A stretch of 64,000 nt of DNA, taken from NCBI GenBank assembly GCA_017412705.1, contig JAFPWS010000011.1:1-64000 (forward strand). Reading direction: 5' to 3'. The position numbers and the translations under genes are program-made. Below are positions 1-9,753 of this stretch, one piece after another (position 1 is the stretch's first letter; each line of letters begins with the position of its first letter). Source of the DNA: Prevotella sp. GTDB taxonomy: Bacteria > Bacteroidota > Bacteroidia > Bacteroidales > Bacteroidaceae. The notes beneath the pieces are model-generated. The model saw nothing but the letters and a program-made list of their open reading frames with translations, was not told the origin of the DNA and did not search any database.

Positions 1-789
1 GTTGGCAACGCTGTTTGGCAGGGACTATAAAACTATCAGTAAACATATCAATAATGCTCTCAAGGAGGAATTGGCCGGTGAAGTGGTAGTCGCAAAATTT
101 GCGAATGTGTGCAGTTCAGAAAGTGGGCCAACAGAGTGCTGAAGGAGTATCTGATTAAAGGCTTCGTCGTCAACGAGCGCATACGTAAGGAGCAGATTGG
201 CGAACTGCGTCAGTTGGTACAGGTGGTGGGGCGAACCATTCAGAATCAGGAACTGCCTGACACTACGGAGAGTCAGGACTTGCTGGATGTGGTGGTGGAC
301 TATACCTACGCCCTAGACACACTTGATAATTACGACTACAAGCGGCTGACGATTGATAAAACCACGAAGGAGGAGCCCTTCCATGCTACCTACGAGAATG
401 CAATGGAGGCTATCTGTGGTTTGCGTGAGAAATTTGGTGGCAGCACGCTTTTTGGCAATGAGAAGGACGATTCGTTTAAGAGCAGCATCGGTCAAATCTA
501 TCAGACGTTTGGAGGCGAGGAACTCTATCCGAGTGTGGAGGAGAAGGCTGCTATGCTGCTGTATCTGGTGACGAAGAACCACTCCTTCAGTGATGGCAAC
601 AAACGTATTGCAGCCACATAGTTTCTGTGGTTCCTGAATAACAACGGCATCTTGTATCGTCCTGACGGCACAAAGCGTTTGGCTGACAACACGCTTGTTG
701 CACTGACCCTGATGATTGCAGAGAGTAAGACAGAGGAGAAGGACGTGATGGTGAAAGTGGTGGTGAATCTGATTAATCAGAGAAATTGA
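1..789 (+). pseudogene. RhuM-like virulence protein remnant with Fic/DOC-type C-terminus, disrupted
   Basis: Remnant of a RhuM-family protein that begins left of the window. Bases 2-106 encode an N-terminal piece (LFGRDYKTISKHI, then VVVAKFAN). Reading resumes in another frame at 109 with VQFRKWANRVLKEYLIKG, which in intact relatives follows a stretch of about 40 residues that is missing here, so an internal deletion with a frame change is inferred. A second lesion is an in-frame TAG at 619-621, inside the Fic-like segment HSFSDGNKRIAAT/FLWFLNNNGILY; the frame continues intact to a TGA at 787-789. Two independent lesions make a functional protein unlikely. RhuM genes are usually carried on mobile or accessory islands. 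Confidence 0.8.
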
Positions 790-813
790 CATTATAAAAA
801 CGTTATAGAATAT

Positions 814-1186
814 ATGTCAAAGAAAGAATTGATACAGCTGTTTGGAGAGCAGAAAGTACGAACGAAGTGGGATGATGAGAAGCAGAAATGGTTCTTCTCT
901 ATCGTTGACGTGTGTGGGGTGCTGACGGATAGTAAAGACTATCTCACTGCCCGTAAGTACTGGAACAAACTGAAGCAGAGACTGAAGGACGAGGGAAATG
1001 AAACGGTGACAAATTGTCACCAGTTGAAAATGATGGCTGCTGACGGAAAGATGCGACTGACCAGGAGATGCCAGAAAGAAACTGGAGGCTCAGACGGGTC
1101 GTTCTGTCATTTCGAGGGAGAAAGCATCCGACTATCTGCCACCAGCAGACAGAATCAAAGAGTTGCCAGAGGAAACGGACGACTAA
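814..1186 (+). pseudogene. BRO-N / prophage antirepressor-like gene remnant
   Basis: The first 70 or so residues (MSKKELIQLFGEQKVRTKWDD, then WFFSIVDVCGVLTDS and CHQLKMMAADGKMRL) match the BRO-N domain of phage-type antirepressors common in Bacteroidales. The frame then breaks near 1055. In another frame, 1066-1186 encodes GDARKKLEAQTGRSVISREK and ends ...KELPEETDD, which looks like the authentic C-terminus of such a protein. The middle part has therefore been deleted with a frame change, giving a short, probably inactive gene. The ATG frame read straight through would give a 154-residue product whose second half is nonsense. It follows the RhuM remnant by 24 bp, suggesting shared decay of one accessory island. 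Confidence 0.7.
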
Positions 1187-1189
1187 CAA

Positions 1190-1301
1190 TCGTGAACGCT
1201 TCTTTGCAGCGTGCCATCGCTATATTGATTTCAGCACAGAAGTCGTCAATGACAGGGCAAGGAGGATGGTTGAGATAATAAAAGCGGCTCAGGACATGTA
1301 A
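1190..1301 (+). pseudogene. Unrecognised C-terminal gene fragment
   Basis: A short frame right after the BRO remnant ends RERFFAACHRYIDFSTEVV, then RRMVEIIKAAQDM and a stop. It is amphipathic and protein-like rather than random, but has no start or upstream part in that frame. I do not recognise the family. It is best read as the tail of a third decayed gene in the same island. A chance open frame cannot be excluded. Confidence 0.25.
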
Positions 1302-1398
1302 CATTTTCGAGTTTTGCATACAATAAGTAATTTGGGGCCACCAACCAACAAGATGAATCCTGTTCTGCCATTCAGCCCACTGGCTGTGGGAGGTTGGC

Positions 1399-4300
1399 CT
1401 ATTGTTTTTTGTTCTCCTTCTTCTTGCGCTGGGAGTGGAAGAGGTCGTGCCAGGTGCTGAAGTCTTTCTTCATGATGATACCGATGCCCTGGGTGTTGAG
1501 CGAGGAGCGGGTGAAGTATCGGTCGTTGGTCTGGTTGTATACCTTGAGGGCGAGGTTGCCGTTAGGGAAGAGGAGGTAACGGATGTCGAAGTCGCCAATG
1601 AAGGAGGGGCTGGCTGTGGTGGCGTTGTCACGATAGCCGAACTGGCCGTTGATGAGCAGTCGGTTGTTGAGCAGTCGGCCGTTGATGATGCCTTCGTACT
1701 CGGCATTGTTCCAGCCTTCGTCGCCTGTGGATATGTTGGCACCGAAGTTCCAGTTGTTGCTCTTGATGACTTGTGATAGCATGGAGTTGATCTGTCCGCT
1801 GAGGGTTCCCGAGAGGAGGCTCTGCATGGCCAGGGAGGTGCTGCTGCGCTGGTCCTCGTTGGCTGTGGCGTTGTTGGCGCCCTGCGGATAGAAGCGTCCA
1901 ACGGCTAAGAGGTAGATGACTTGTTGGCGCATCTCTTCCTGTCCGTTAATCATGGTGCGCAGCATCTGCTTCTCATCGCTGTTGACGTTGAGAATGTCGA
2001 GGTCGAAGTCGACGATGGGTGCGCGTGGCTGTCCGGTGATGTTCATGAGACAGTTGACGCGGACGGTATTGGTGAAGGTGTTGCCGATGTTAAGGTCGCT
2101 GAGCGAGACGCCGTTGACGACGTGTTGCGCCTGCATGTCGAGCTGGGCGTCGTAGGGGTCGCCGGAGAAGATGATGGTGCCTCCCTCGGTGAAGGTGAAG
2201 TCCTTGCGGATGATGTCCTGGATGGTGATGTTGTAGGTGCCGTTGTTGACCTCGTAGGTGCCAAACATGCTGAAGCCTCCCTTATTATAATAGGTGGCCT
2301 GGATGTCGCCATTGCCTCGGAGGGTGATGTAGTCGCCTGTCCGGGCATCCATGAGCAGGCGGATGGTGGCATCGGGGGTGGTGTTGATCTTGATGCGCAT
2401 GGTGAGGTCGGAGCGGAAGTCGGAGAGGGGCTTGTAATGGGTGCCGCCTCCTGTGTCGTCGGTGCTGCTGCCCCACTGGATGAACTCCTGGTCGGTGATG
2501 ACATCAGGTGTGGAGGCGTTATAGACGAAGACGGAGTTCTTGAGGGGGGTGACGTCGGCCTCGATGACGACCTCGCTGTCGCGTCCATGGATAGCTGCAT
2601 TGCCATCGGCATAGACGGTGCCGTAGAACATGTCGTCGCCAAAGTCGGGGAAGTCGTAGACCATGAGCTTGCGGGTGTCGACGTAGATGTCGTAGGTGAG
2701 GTTGGTAAGCTCCTTATGGTGGATGCCTCCGGTGAGGATGCCTTCGTTGCCGTGGATGTCGTAGATGGGACAGCGGACGAATTCCATCTCGTTGGGTACC
2801 ATGCGGAGGGTGTCGTTACGCATCTCGTAGGTACAGCCGAGCGTCTTAACATGGGCAGTGCCGTTGAGGACGAGCTCGCCGGTGAGGTTGATGGCGTCGA
2901 GTGGCCCTATGAGTCGTACGGCCCCTGAGCCGTGTCCGTCTATCTTGCTGATGAAGCTCTCGGTGAAGGAATGGGCGAAATCGAGGTAGGTGCCGTCGGC
3001 ACGAATGCCGAGGTCGATGTAGTTGCGCTCGGGCGACACGTAGCCGTTGATGTAGGTCTTGGCCTCAGGACCGTCGTCGGCTGTGGCACGGATGTCTATC
3101 TGTTTCTCGGCCTCGTTCCAGTCGACCTCGGCATAGAGTGTTCCCATGCGTCCGTGCTGGAACTCAAACTGGCTCACGCGCAGTCGGGCGTCGGCCTGCG
3201 GATTGCCGAAGATGCCACGCACGGTGCCGGTGCCTGAGGCGTAGCCGTTGAAGTCGACAGCATCGAAAGCGACAAGCTGCAGGATGTAGTCGACATCGAT
3301 GTCGATGAGGTCGGCATAGAGGGTATCGGTAACGCTCTCTGAGGCGATGCCGTTAATGATGAGGTGCTGCTGGTCGTGACGGACGGTGAAGTTCTTGATG
3401 TCGAGGTGGTTCTTGGAATAGGTGATATGGGCTGGATCGACGGCCCAGTCGGAGTTATGGACGTTGATGACGGAGGGCAGGATGCTGATGTGGGCTGTCT
3501 GATTGCCGTTGAACGAGGTGTCGAAGTTGGCAATGGCGTTAAGCTGTCCACGCATGGTCTCGGTAGTGAGGTGGTTGTCCCAGTTGAGCGAGGCGTGCAG
3601 GTTGTTGTTGGCTGCCTTGCCGTAGGCATGGAGGTCGACGGTGGTCTGGTCTTCATAGAGCCTGGCGATGCGCAGGTCGTAACGGAGGGTGTCTTTTGGC
3701 GATGAGATGCTGATGTGGCCATTCTGGTAGCCGCTCTCGTTATAGTAGAATGAGGGCAGCTCGCACTCCAACGCTAAGTTGTGGGTGGGGTCGTCAATCA
3801 TACCCTCGAGGGTAAGGGGCTCCTTGAGGTCGACGGGTACCTGCAACAGCTTCTGTATCCAGTCGGACTTGTTGATGCGGGCATTGATGACGAAGCTGTT
3901 CCTGCTGTTAGGGTTGACCTTGGGCAGCCCCGGCAGGGTGGGGAGAGTAGACGCGAGGAAGTTGGTAAAGCTATGGGTGAGCGTCTCGTAGTCGAAGTCG
4001 CCAGTGATGTCGACCTCGCCGAAGTCGCTGTTCAGACGCACAAAGTGTATCTCGTCCTCATAGCCAGACTCGACGAGCAGCGAGTCAAGTCGGTACTGGT
4101 CGTCAGGTGAGGTCATGGTGAAGTCAGTGACGCTGATGGTTCCCACAGCGTCGTTCAGCGTCTTGGCCTGGAAGTTGGCCACAACATGGGAGTTGAAACG
4201 TGCCTCGCCCCACTGATCAGTCAGGTGGATGGCCTGTGGCGACAGGTGGTCGATGGTGGCGTCGATATTGACGGTGTTGGTTATGGGCTCCCTGTCGACG

Positions 4301-5853
4301 CTACCTTTGACGACGAGTCCGACGTTGGGGTCGTCGATGGACAGCTGGCCAATGATGTTCTCGGTGCTGTAGGAACCGTTGACGTCAATGTTATGGTACT
4401 GGTAGCCGTTGTAGTCGAACTGGTGGATGATGCCCTTGGCGTTGATGACTGGTGAGCCGTCAGCGGGGATGCGTCCCTCGAGGTTGATATTGGTGGCAAG
4501 CTGACCGAAGAGCTTGTCGTCGAGCAGTTGTCGCAGGTTGAGTCCCCGTGTGTTGACGAAGCCTTTGAAGGCGCGCTGCTTGTCCATCTGAAAGTTGATA
4601 TCCACCTTGCCGATGCCTGCGTTGAGCTGTGAGCGGATGTCAAGTTTTCCGATGCCTGTGCCCTTGACGATACCTATCAGGTCCAGATTGCCCAGACGGC
4701 TAAGGATGGAAGGTAGTTCCATGCGCTCGCCCTTTAGGTTTTCTGAGATGAAATTCAAGGTCTTGGCCGACAGGTTGAGCTTGTTGATGTCGGCCTGCCA
4801 TTCGGGTTCGTGCTCACTGATATCCTGTATCCATCCGTCCATATTGAGGTCTATATCGCCTGTGGTGGAGGAAATCAGGAAGTCGGGTACTGTGAGCTTC
4901 TCGCCTTTTCCTTCTATCGTGGAAGAGATGGATAACGTACTATTAAACGTCTTTAGCGAGGGGAGGAGACAGGCTAAGTCAGAGAGCGTTATACTTGACG
5001 GAAGGATACTTCCATTATAGTGCAGTGAGGAGGGCACTATCCGTTTGTTGCGTACCAGATAGGTGGCATCGAAGTCGCCCAGCTGGAAGTCGGTTCCCGG
5101 CATGCGCAGGATGAAGTTTTCCAATCGGCTGTGTCGTGGACCTGCAGTAAGCTTCATGCCCAGACGGTCAATCTTCAGGCCCGATTTCTCCTTAAAGGTC
5201 AGGCGCTTGATATTGACGTTGAGAGAGTCTTCAGACAGCTTCTTCAGGATGACATGTGCGCTGATATCTGATATTTTCAGGTGCTTGGGGTTCAGCACTT
5301 CAGGTGTTTCGGGCAGGTCATGACGGTCATAGCTGACGTAGCCATTACGGATGATGAGCGAGTTGATGCGCAGGTCAAGTGGGCTGGTGCTGGCGGTGTC
5401 TTTGGAAGCCAACGAGTCGAGGGCAAACTGGAAGTTGGGTTTGCTGATGGAGTCGTGCTGGTAGAGGACGGCACTCAGTCCGAGAAGCTGAGCGGTGGCA
5501 ATGGATATTTTCCCCTCCGTAAGTGGCAGAAGGTCGACACGTGCCAGGAGTCGGCGGGCCGTCAGCATGTCGTTTCCCTGCTGGTCGCGTATGACGACAT
5601 TGTAGAGTCGCAAGTTGTTAGGAATGCCGATGTCGACACTGCCGATGCTGACGCTGGTTCCCAGTTTGCCGGCGAGGGCTGCTGAGAGTCGTTGCCCGAA
5701 ATACTCCTGGACGGCAGGTATCTTAAATGTGAGAATAAACAAAAGATACAGGCCGAGGACGACCCATATAACGATGCTGAATATGTATTTCAATAGCTTC
5801 AATTCTGTCAGCTTGGGTTGGCAAAATGTGGCATTTCGCCTCAATTCAGCCAC
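1399..5853 (-). CDS. tamB: TamB-like translocation/assembly module protein (DUF490)
   Basis: A very large (1484 residue) AsmA/TamB-type protein thought to form a periplasmic beta-groove that moves lipids or helps outer-membrane protein assembly. It has one N-terminal membrane helix at about residues 22-43 (IFSIVIWVVLGLYLLFILTF), then long beta-rich repeats, and the TamB C-terminal domain over roughly the last 450 residues, ending in a basic tail (RKKKENKKQ). The start is uncertain: the longest frame starts with GTG at 5851-5853, overlapping a possible -7 box (TAATTTTG on the minus strand, 5853-5860). No ATG occurs before the membrane helix, so a downstream TTG or GTG is possible. It is divergent from nqrA. 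No TamA-like partner is adjacent, which is usual in Bacteroidetes. Confidence 0.9.
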   Translation of the reverse strand: MAELRRNATFCQPKLTELKLLKYIFSIVIWVVLGLYLLFILTFKIPAVQEYFGQRLSAALAGKLGTSVSIGSVDIGIPNNLRLYNVVIRDQQGNDMLTARRLLARVDLLPLTEGKISIATAQLLGLSAVLYQHDSISKPNFQFALDSLASKDTASTSPLDLRINSLIIRNGYVSYDRHDLPETPEVLNPKHLKISDISAHVILKKLSEDSLNVNIKRLTFKEKSGLKIDRLGMKLTAGPRHSRLENFILRMPGTDFQLGDFDATYLVRNKRIVPSSLHYNGSILPSSITLSDLACLLPSLKTFNSTLSISSTIEGKGEKLTVPDFLISSTTGDIDLNMDGWIQDISEHEPEWQADINKLNLSAKTLNFISENLKGERMELPSILSRLGNLDLIGIVKGTGIGKLDIRSQLNAGIGKVDINFQMDKQRAFKGFVNTRGLNLRQLLDDKLFGQLATNINLEGRIPADGSPVINAKGIIHQFDYNGYQYHNIDVNGSYSTENIIGQLSIDDPNVGLVVKGSVDREPITNTVNIDATIDHLSPQAIHLTDQWGEARFNSHVVANFQAKTLNDAVGTISVTDFTMTSPDDQYRLDSLLVESGYEDEIHFVRLNSDFGEVDITGDFDYETLTHSFTNFLASTLPTLPGLPKVNPNSRNSFVINARINKSDWIQKLLQVPVDLKEPLTLEGMIDDPTHNLALECELPSFYYNESGYQNGHISISSPKDTLRYDLRIARLYEDQTTVDLHAYGKAANNNLHASLNWDNHLTTETMRGQLNAIANFDTSFNGNQTAHISILPSVINVHNSDWAVDPAHITYSKNHLDIKNFTVRHDQQHLIINGIASESVTDTLYADLIDIDVDYILQLVAFDAVDFNGYASGTGTVRGIFGNPQADARLRVSQFEFQHGRMGTLYAEVDWNEAEKQIDIRATADDGPEAKTYINGYVSPERNYIDLGIRADGTYLDFAHSFTESFISKIDGHGSGAVRLIGPLDAINLTGELVLNGTAHVKTLGCTYEMRNDTLRMVPNEMEFVRCPIYDIHGNEGILTGGIHHKELTNLTYDIYVDTRKLMVYDFPDFGDDMFYGTVYADGNAAIHGRDSEVVIEADVTPLKNSVFVYNASTPDVITDQEFIQWGSSTDDTGGGTHYKPLSDFRSDLTMRIKINTTPDATIRLLMDARTGDYITLRGNGDIQATYYNKGGFSMFGTYEVNNGTYNITIQDIIRKDFTFTEGGTIIFSGDPYDAQLDMQAQHVVNGVSLSDLNIGNTFTNTVRVNCLMNITGQPRAPIVDFDLDILNVNSDEKQMLRTMINGQEEMRQQVIYLLAVGRFYPQGANNATANEDQRSSTSLAMQSLLSGTLSGQINSMLSQVIKSNNWNFGANISTGDEGWNNAEYEGIINGRLLNNRLLINGQFGYRDNATTASPSFIGDFDIRYLLFPNGNLALKVYNQTNDRYFTRSSLNTQGIGIIMKKDFSTWHDLFHSQRKKKENKKQ

Positions 5854-5925
5854 AAAATTACATTAAAAAGTTGTGATAATGGCTATTTTTATTCTTTTTT
5901 TCTTTATGGTCTACCTATTTTTTAT

Positions 5926-5933
5926 TAATTTTG
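5926..5933 (+). promoter_or_regulatory. Promoter -7 box for the nqr operon
   Basis: TAATTTTG followed by C matches the Bacteroidetes TAnnTTTG box and lies 39 bp upstream of the nqrA ATG. No clear TTTG is seen at the -33 spacing (TTTA at about 5903-5906). Confidence 0.5.
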
Positions 5934-5972
5934 CACTCAATAGGATAAATTTATCTATAAACATTTACAATA

Positions 5973-7316
5973 ATGGCAAATGTAATTAAGTTACGCAAAG
6001 GCTTGGACATTAACTTGAAAGGACGTGCTGAGGCGAAGAAGATCCGACTGAAGTCGAACGGCAAGTTTGCACTTGTTCCCGACGATTTTGAGGGGGTTAC
6101 GCCGAAAGTGGTCGTCAAGGAAGGTGATAAGGTCAAGGCCGGGGATGCTCTGTTTGTCAACAAACAGTTTCCCGAAGTGAAGTTTGCCTCGCCTGTGAGC
6201 GGTACGGTGAGTGCCGTGGTGCGTGGTGAACGTAGAAAGGTGCTCTGCGTGAAGGTTGATGCCGACGCCCAGCAGAGTTTTGTGGATTTCGGCAGGAAGG
6301 ATGTCAGCAAGATGGATGGTAAGGCCGTCGTTGATGCCTTGCTCGAAGCAGGTATCTTCGGATATATCAACCAGTTGCCTTATGCTATTTCCACCAATCC
6401 TTCAGTGATGCCGAAGGCTATCTTCGTCTCTGCTTTACGGGACAAGCCGTTGGCTGCTGACTTCGATTATGAAGTCCAGGGCCAGGAGCAGGATTTTCAG
6501 ACGGGTCTGACGGCGCTGTCGAAGATTGCCAAGACTTACCTCGGTGTAGGTAAGGAGTCTTCGGTAGACAGAATGAAGGATGTCGAGATCACCGCGTTCG
6601 ACGGCAAGTGCCCGGCAGGTAACGTCGGTGTTCAGGTGAACCACATCGACCCGGTGAACAAGGGTGAGGTGGTATGGACCATCGGCGATCCCACTGTCGT
6701 GCTTTTCATCGGACGTCTGTTCAACTCAGGTACGGTCGACCTCCGTCGTACCGTAGCCCTCTGCGGTAGCGAGATCAAGAATCCTGCTTACGTGGACATG
6801 CTGGTAGGTGAAGAGCTTTCAACGCTGCTCAGCAACAGCTACGATGCTTCAAAGAGTGTACGTATCATCAATGGTAATGTGCTGACGGGCAAACCTACCA
6901 CCAAGGATGGGTTCCTGGGAGCTCATACCTCTGAGATTACCGTTATCCCTGAAGGTAATGATGCCGACGAGATGCTGGGATGGATCCTGCCTCGTTTCAA
7001 TCAGTTCTCTGTCAGTCGCAGCTATTTCTCCTGGCTCTGTGGCAAGAAGGACTATGCGCTCGATGCCCGTGTGAAGGGTGGGGAGCGCCACATGATCATG
7101 AGCGGTGAGTACGACAAGGTGCTGCCGATGGACATTTACGGTGAGTATCTCATCAAGGCCATCATCGCTGGCGATATCGACCGTCAGGAGGCACTGGGTA
7201 TTTATGAGGTCAGCCCCGAGGATTTTGCTTTGGCTGAGTTCGTGGATAGCTCGAAGCTCGAACTGCAACGCATTGTCCGTGAAGGACTTAATATCTTACG
7301 TAAAGAAAACTCATAA
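5973..7316 (+). CDS. nqrA: Na+-translocating NADH:quinone reductase subunit A
   Basis: First gene of a complete six-gene operon for the sodium-pumping NADH dehydrogenase in the inner membrane. The 447-residue product has the family start (MANVIKLRKGLDINLKGRAE) and no membrane helices, as expected for the cytoplasmic quinone-associated NqrA. The segment SNGKFALVPDDFEGVTPKV followed by a lipoyl-like VKAGDALFVNKQFPEVKF is typical. It is followed after 5 bp by nqrB and is transcribed away from tamB. Length and gene order agree with the family, and no lesion is seen. Confidence 0.97.
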   Translation: MANVIKLRKGLDINLKGRAEAKKIRLKSNGKFALVPDDFEGVTPKVVVKEGDKVKAGDALFVNKQFPEVKFASPVSGTVSAVVRGERRKVLCVKVDADAQQSFVDFGRKDVSKMDGKAVVDALLEAGIFGYINQLPYAISTNPSVMPKAIFVSALRDKPLAADFDYEVQGQEQDFQTGLTALSKIAKTYLGVGKESSVDRMKDVEITAFDGKCPAGNVGVQVNHIDPVNKGEVVWTIGDPTVVLFIGRLFNSGTVDLRRTVALCGSEIKNPAYVDMLVGEELSTLLSNSYDASKSVRIINGNVLTGKPTTKDGFLGAHTSEITVIPEGNDADEMLGWILPRFNQFSVSRSYFSWLCGKKDYALDARVKGGERHMIMSGEYDKVLPMDIYGEYLIKAIIAGDIDRQEALGIYEVSPEDFALAEFVDSSKLELQRIVREGLNILRKENS

Positions 7317-7321
7317 CGAAT

Positions 7322-8482
7322 ATGAAAGCATTAAGAAATTATCTCAATAAGGTAAAGCCGAACTTCGAGGAGGGTGGCAAGCTGCATGCTTTCCGTTCGA
7401 TTTTCGACGGCTTCGAGACCTTCCTTTACGTGCCCAATGACACGGCAAAGGCTGGTGGCGTGAACATTCACGACGCTATCGACTCGAAGCGTATTATGAG
7501 TATGGTTGTCATCGCCCTGATGCCCGCCATGCTGTTTGGTATGTACAACATTGGTTATCAGAACTATGCTGCTGCAGGCACGCTGGCTTCAGCCTCGTTC
7601 CTGGAGATTTTCTGCTTTGGTTTCCTTGCTGTGCTGCCGAAGATTCTGGTGAGCTACATCGTAGGTCTGGGCATTGAGTTTGCCTGGGCTCAGTGGAAGG
7701 GTGAGGAGATTCAAGAGGGTTACCTCGTGTCGGGTATCATCATCCCGCTGATTATCCCCATCGGTTGTCCGCTGTGGATGCTGGCTTTGGCTTGTGCCTT
7801 CTCGGTCATCTTCTGTAAGGAGATCTTCGGCGGTACGGGTATGAACATCTTCAACCCCGCCATCGCAGCCCGTATGTTCCTGTTCTTCGCCTATCCTTCA
7901 AAGATGACGGGCGATCAGGTTTGGGTGGCTCAGGACTCAATCTTCGGTCTGGGTAATACCCTTCCCGACGGTTTCACCGCTGCTACGCCGCTTGGACAGA
8001 TTGCTCAGGGCATCGATCCTAATACTTGTGTCTGCAACTATATCTTCGGCTTTATCCCCGGTTCCATCGGTGAGACCAGCGTCATCGCCATCGCCATTGG
8101 TGCCGTGATTCTGCTGTGGGCTGGCATCGCTTCGTGGCGCACGATGCTGAGCGTGTTCGTTGGTGGTGCCGTCCTGGCATGCATCTTCGAGCAGACGGGA
8201 CAGTCTATGGTATGGTGGCATCACTTCGTACTCGGTGGCTTCGCCTTCGGTGCTGTGTTTATGGCCACAGACCCTGTGACCTCTTGCCGCACCACGACGG
8301 GCCAGTACATCTACGGTTTCCTCATCGGTGCAATGGCCATCATCATCCGTGTGATGAATGCCGGCTATCCTGAAGGTATGATGCTCGCCATCTTCTTTGG
8401 TAATATGTTTGCTCCCACGATCGACCATTTCATCGTTGAGCGCAATATCTCAAAACGTTTGAAGAGAGGAGGTTCCAAATGA
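7322..8482 (+). CDS. nqrB: Na+-translocating NADH:quinone reductase subunit B
   Basis: Polytopic membrane subunit (386 residues) that carries a covalently bound FMN and takes part in sodium and electron transfer. Several hydrophobic segments are visible, for example IIPLIIPIGCPLWMLALACA. The FMN-attachment region reads DGFTAATPLGQ, with the candidate flavinylated Thr codon at 7984-7986. The family motif is usually written S/T-G-A-T, so Ala in place of Gly is a small deviation. The gene overlaps nqrC by 4 bp, consistent with translational coupling. Confidence 0.96.
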   Translation: MKALRNYLNKVKPNFEEGGKLHAFRSIFDGFETFLYVPNDTAKAGGVNIHDAIDSKRIMSMVVIALMPAMLFGMYNIGYQNYAAAGTLASASFLEIFCFGFLAVLPKILVSYIVGLGIEFAWAQWKGEEIQEGYLVSGIIIPLIIPIGCPLWMLALACAFSVIFCKEIFGGTGMNIFNPAIAARMFLFFAYPSKMTGDQVWVAQDSIFGLGNTLPDGFTAATPLGQIAQGIDPNTCVCNYIFGFIPGSIGETSVIAIAIGAVILLWAGIASWRTMLSVFVGGAVLACIFEQTGQSMVWWHHFVLGGFAFGAVFMATDPVTSCRTTTGQYIYGFLIGAMAIIIRVMNAGYPEGMMLAIFFGNMFAPTIDHFIVERNISKRLKRGGSK

Positions 8483-9123
8483 AACTGAATACTAATAGCA
8501 ATTCGTACATTATTATATATAGTGCGATACTCGTGGTCGTCGTGGCCTTCCTGCTGGCTTTCGTCTATCAGGCGCTGAAGCCCATGCAGGATGCTAACGT
8601 GGCCCTCGACGTGAAGAAGCAGATCCTCTATTCCCTCAATATCCGCGGCTTGGACGGCTCTGAGGCTGAGGCCAAGTATGCCGAGGTGGTCTTGACGGAA
8701 GTTGAAAAGGATGGCGTGAAATATTACGGCTGTAAGATTGACGGACAAACCAAGTATGTGTTCCCCTTGAAGGGAATGGGTCTCTGGGGTGGTATCAGTG
8801 CCTTCGTTTCTGTTAACGACGACCTGAACACTATCTTCGGTGCTTATTTCAACCATGAGAGTGAGACTGCCGGATTAGGAGCTGAGATCAAGGACTCGCA
8901 GGCTTGGCAGGAGTTATTCCAGGGAAAGAAGATCTTCGATGAGAACGGCAATACAGCTATTGCTGTCGTGAAGAAAGTTGAAAATCCGGCTTCGGAAGTG
9001 GATTGTGTCACAGGTGCTACGCTTACGTCCAATGGCGTTAGCGATATGTTGCGTGACGGTCTTGCCAAGGGAGTGAAGCTCCTTCAGAAATCCGCTGAAG
9101 AACCTAAAGCAGAGGAGGAGTAA
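8479..9123 (+). CDS. nqrC: Na+-translocating NADH:quinone reductase subunit C
   Basis: A 214-residue protein with one N-terminal membrane helix (IIIYSAILVVVVAFLLAFVY) and a periplasmic FMN-binding domain. The covalent FMN site is visible as VTGATLTSNGV near the C-terminus, with the second Thr of TGAT as the expected attachment residue. The C-terminal tail is acidic (EEPKAEEE). It overlaps nqrB and precedes nqrD by 3 bp. FMN attachment in this family requires an ApbE flavin transferase, which is not in this window. Confidence 0.96.
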   Translation: MKLNTNSNSYIIIYSAILVVVVAFLLAFVYQALKPMQDANVALDVKKQILYSLNIRGLDGSEAEAKYAEVVLTEVEKDGVKYYGCKIDGQTKYVFPLKGMGLWGGISAFVSVNDDLNTIFGAYFNHESETAGLGAEIKDSQAWQELFQGKKIFDENGNTAIAVVKKVENPASEVDCVTGATLTSNGVSDMLRDGLAKGVKLLQKSAEEPKAEEE

Positions 9124-9126
9124 ATT

Positions 9127-9750
9127 ATGGCATTATTCAGTAAACAAAATAAAGAGGTATTTACCAATCCTCTGAACATCGATCACCCGATCCTCGGACA
9201 GGTATTGGGTATCTGCTCGGCACTCGCCGTCACCTCGCAGCTGAAGCCTGCCATCGTGATGGGACTCGCCGTGACGGTGATCACTGCCTTTGCGAATGTG
9301 ATCATCTCCATCATCCGCAACACCATTCCTAACCGCATACGTATCGTGGTGCAGCTGGTGGTTGTGGCTGCTCTCGTAACCATCGTTTCTCAGATTCTGA
9401 AGGCTTTCGCCTACGACGTGAGCGTTCAGCTGAGCGTGTATGTAGGTCTGATTATCACCAACTGTATCCTGATGGGTCGCCTGGAGGCGTTTGCCATGCA
9501 GAACAAGCCCTGGCCCTCGTTCCTCGACGGTGTGGGCAACGGTCTCGGCTATGCCATGATCCTCGTCATCGTGGGTGCCGTTCGTGAGCTCTTGGGTCGT
9601 GGTTCTTTGTTAGGCTTCCAGATTATCCCTGATGCTTGCTACGACTTCGGCTATGTGAACAACGGTATGATGACGATGCCTGCAATGGCGCTGATTCTCG
9701 TGGGTTGTGTGATTTGGGTTCATCGTGCTTACTTTTATAAGGAGAAATAA
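9127..9750 (+). CDS. nqrD: Na+-translocating NADH:quinone reductase subunit D
   Basis: A 207-residue integral membrane subunit of the RnfA/NqrE-NqrD superfamily. It shows a short cytoplasmic start (MALFSKQNKEVFTNPLNIDH) and about six hydrophobic helices. A conserved cysteine lies in the NCILMGRLEAFAM segment, which with its NqrE counterpart is thought to hold an iron centre in the membrane core. It lies 3 bp after nqrC and 3 bp before nqrE, so it is part of one transcript. Confidence 0.96.
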   Translation: MALFSKQNKEVFTNPLNIDHPILGQVLGICSALAVTSQLKPAIVMGLAVTVITAFANVIISIIRNTIPNRIRIVVQLVVVAALVTIVSQILKAFAYDVSVQLSVYVGLIITNCILMGRLEAFAMQNKPWPSFLDGVGNGLGYAMILVIVGAVRELLGRGSLLGFQIIPDACYDFGYVNNGMMTMPAMALILVGCVIWVHRAYFYKEK

Positions 9751-9753
9751 GAT

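Noticed and set aside
1068..1301. Intact 77-codon gene
   Set aside because: The first half overlaps the BRO remnant's C-terminal frame and is not protein-like. Only the last 36 or so codons look like a gene tail, so it was kept as a fragment only.
1921..2928. Long open frame (335 codons) antisense to tamB on the plus strand
   Set aside because: It lies wholly opposite a well-supported gene and its product is a low-complexity Val/Gly/Asp/Glu string, as expected from the complement of codon-biased DNA. No promoter or domain is seen.
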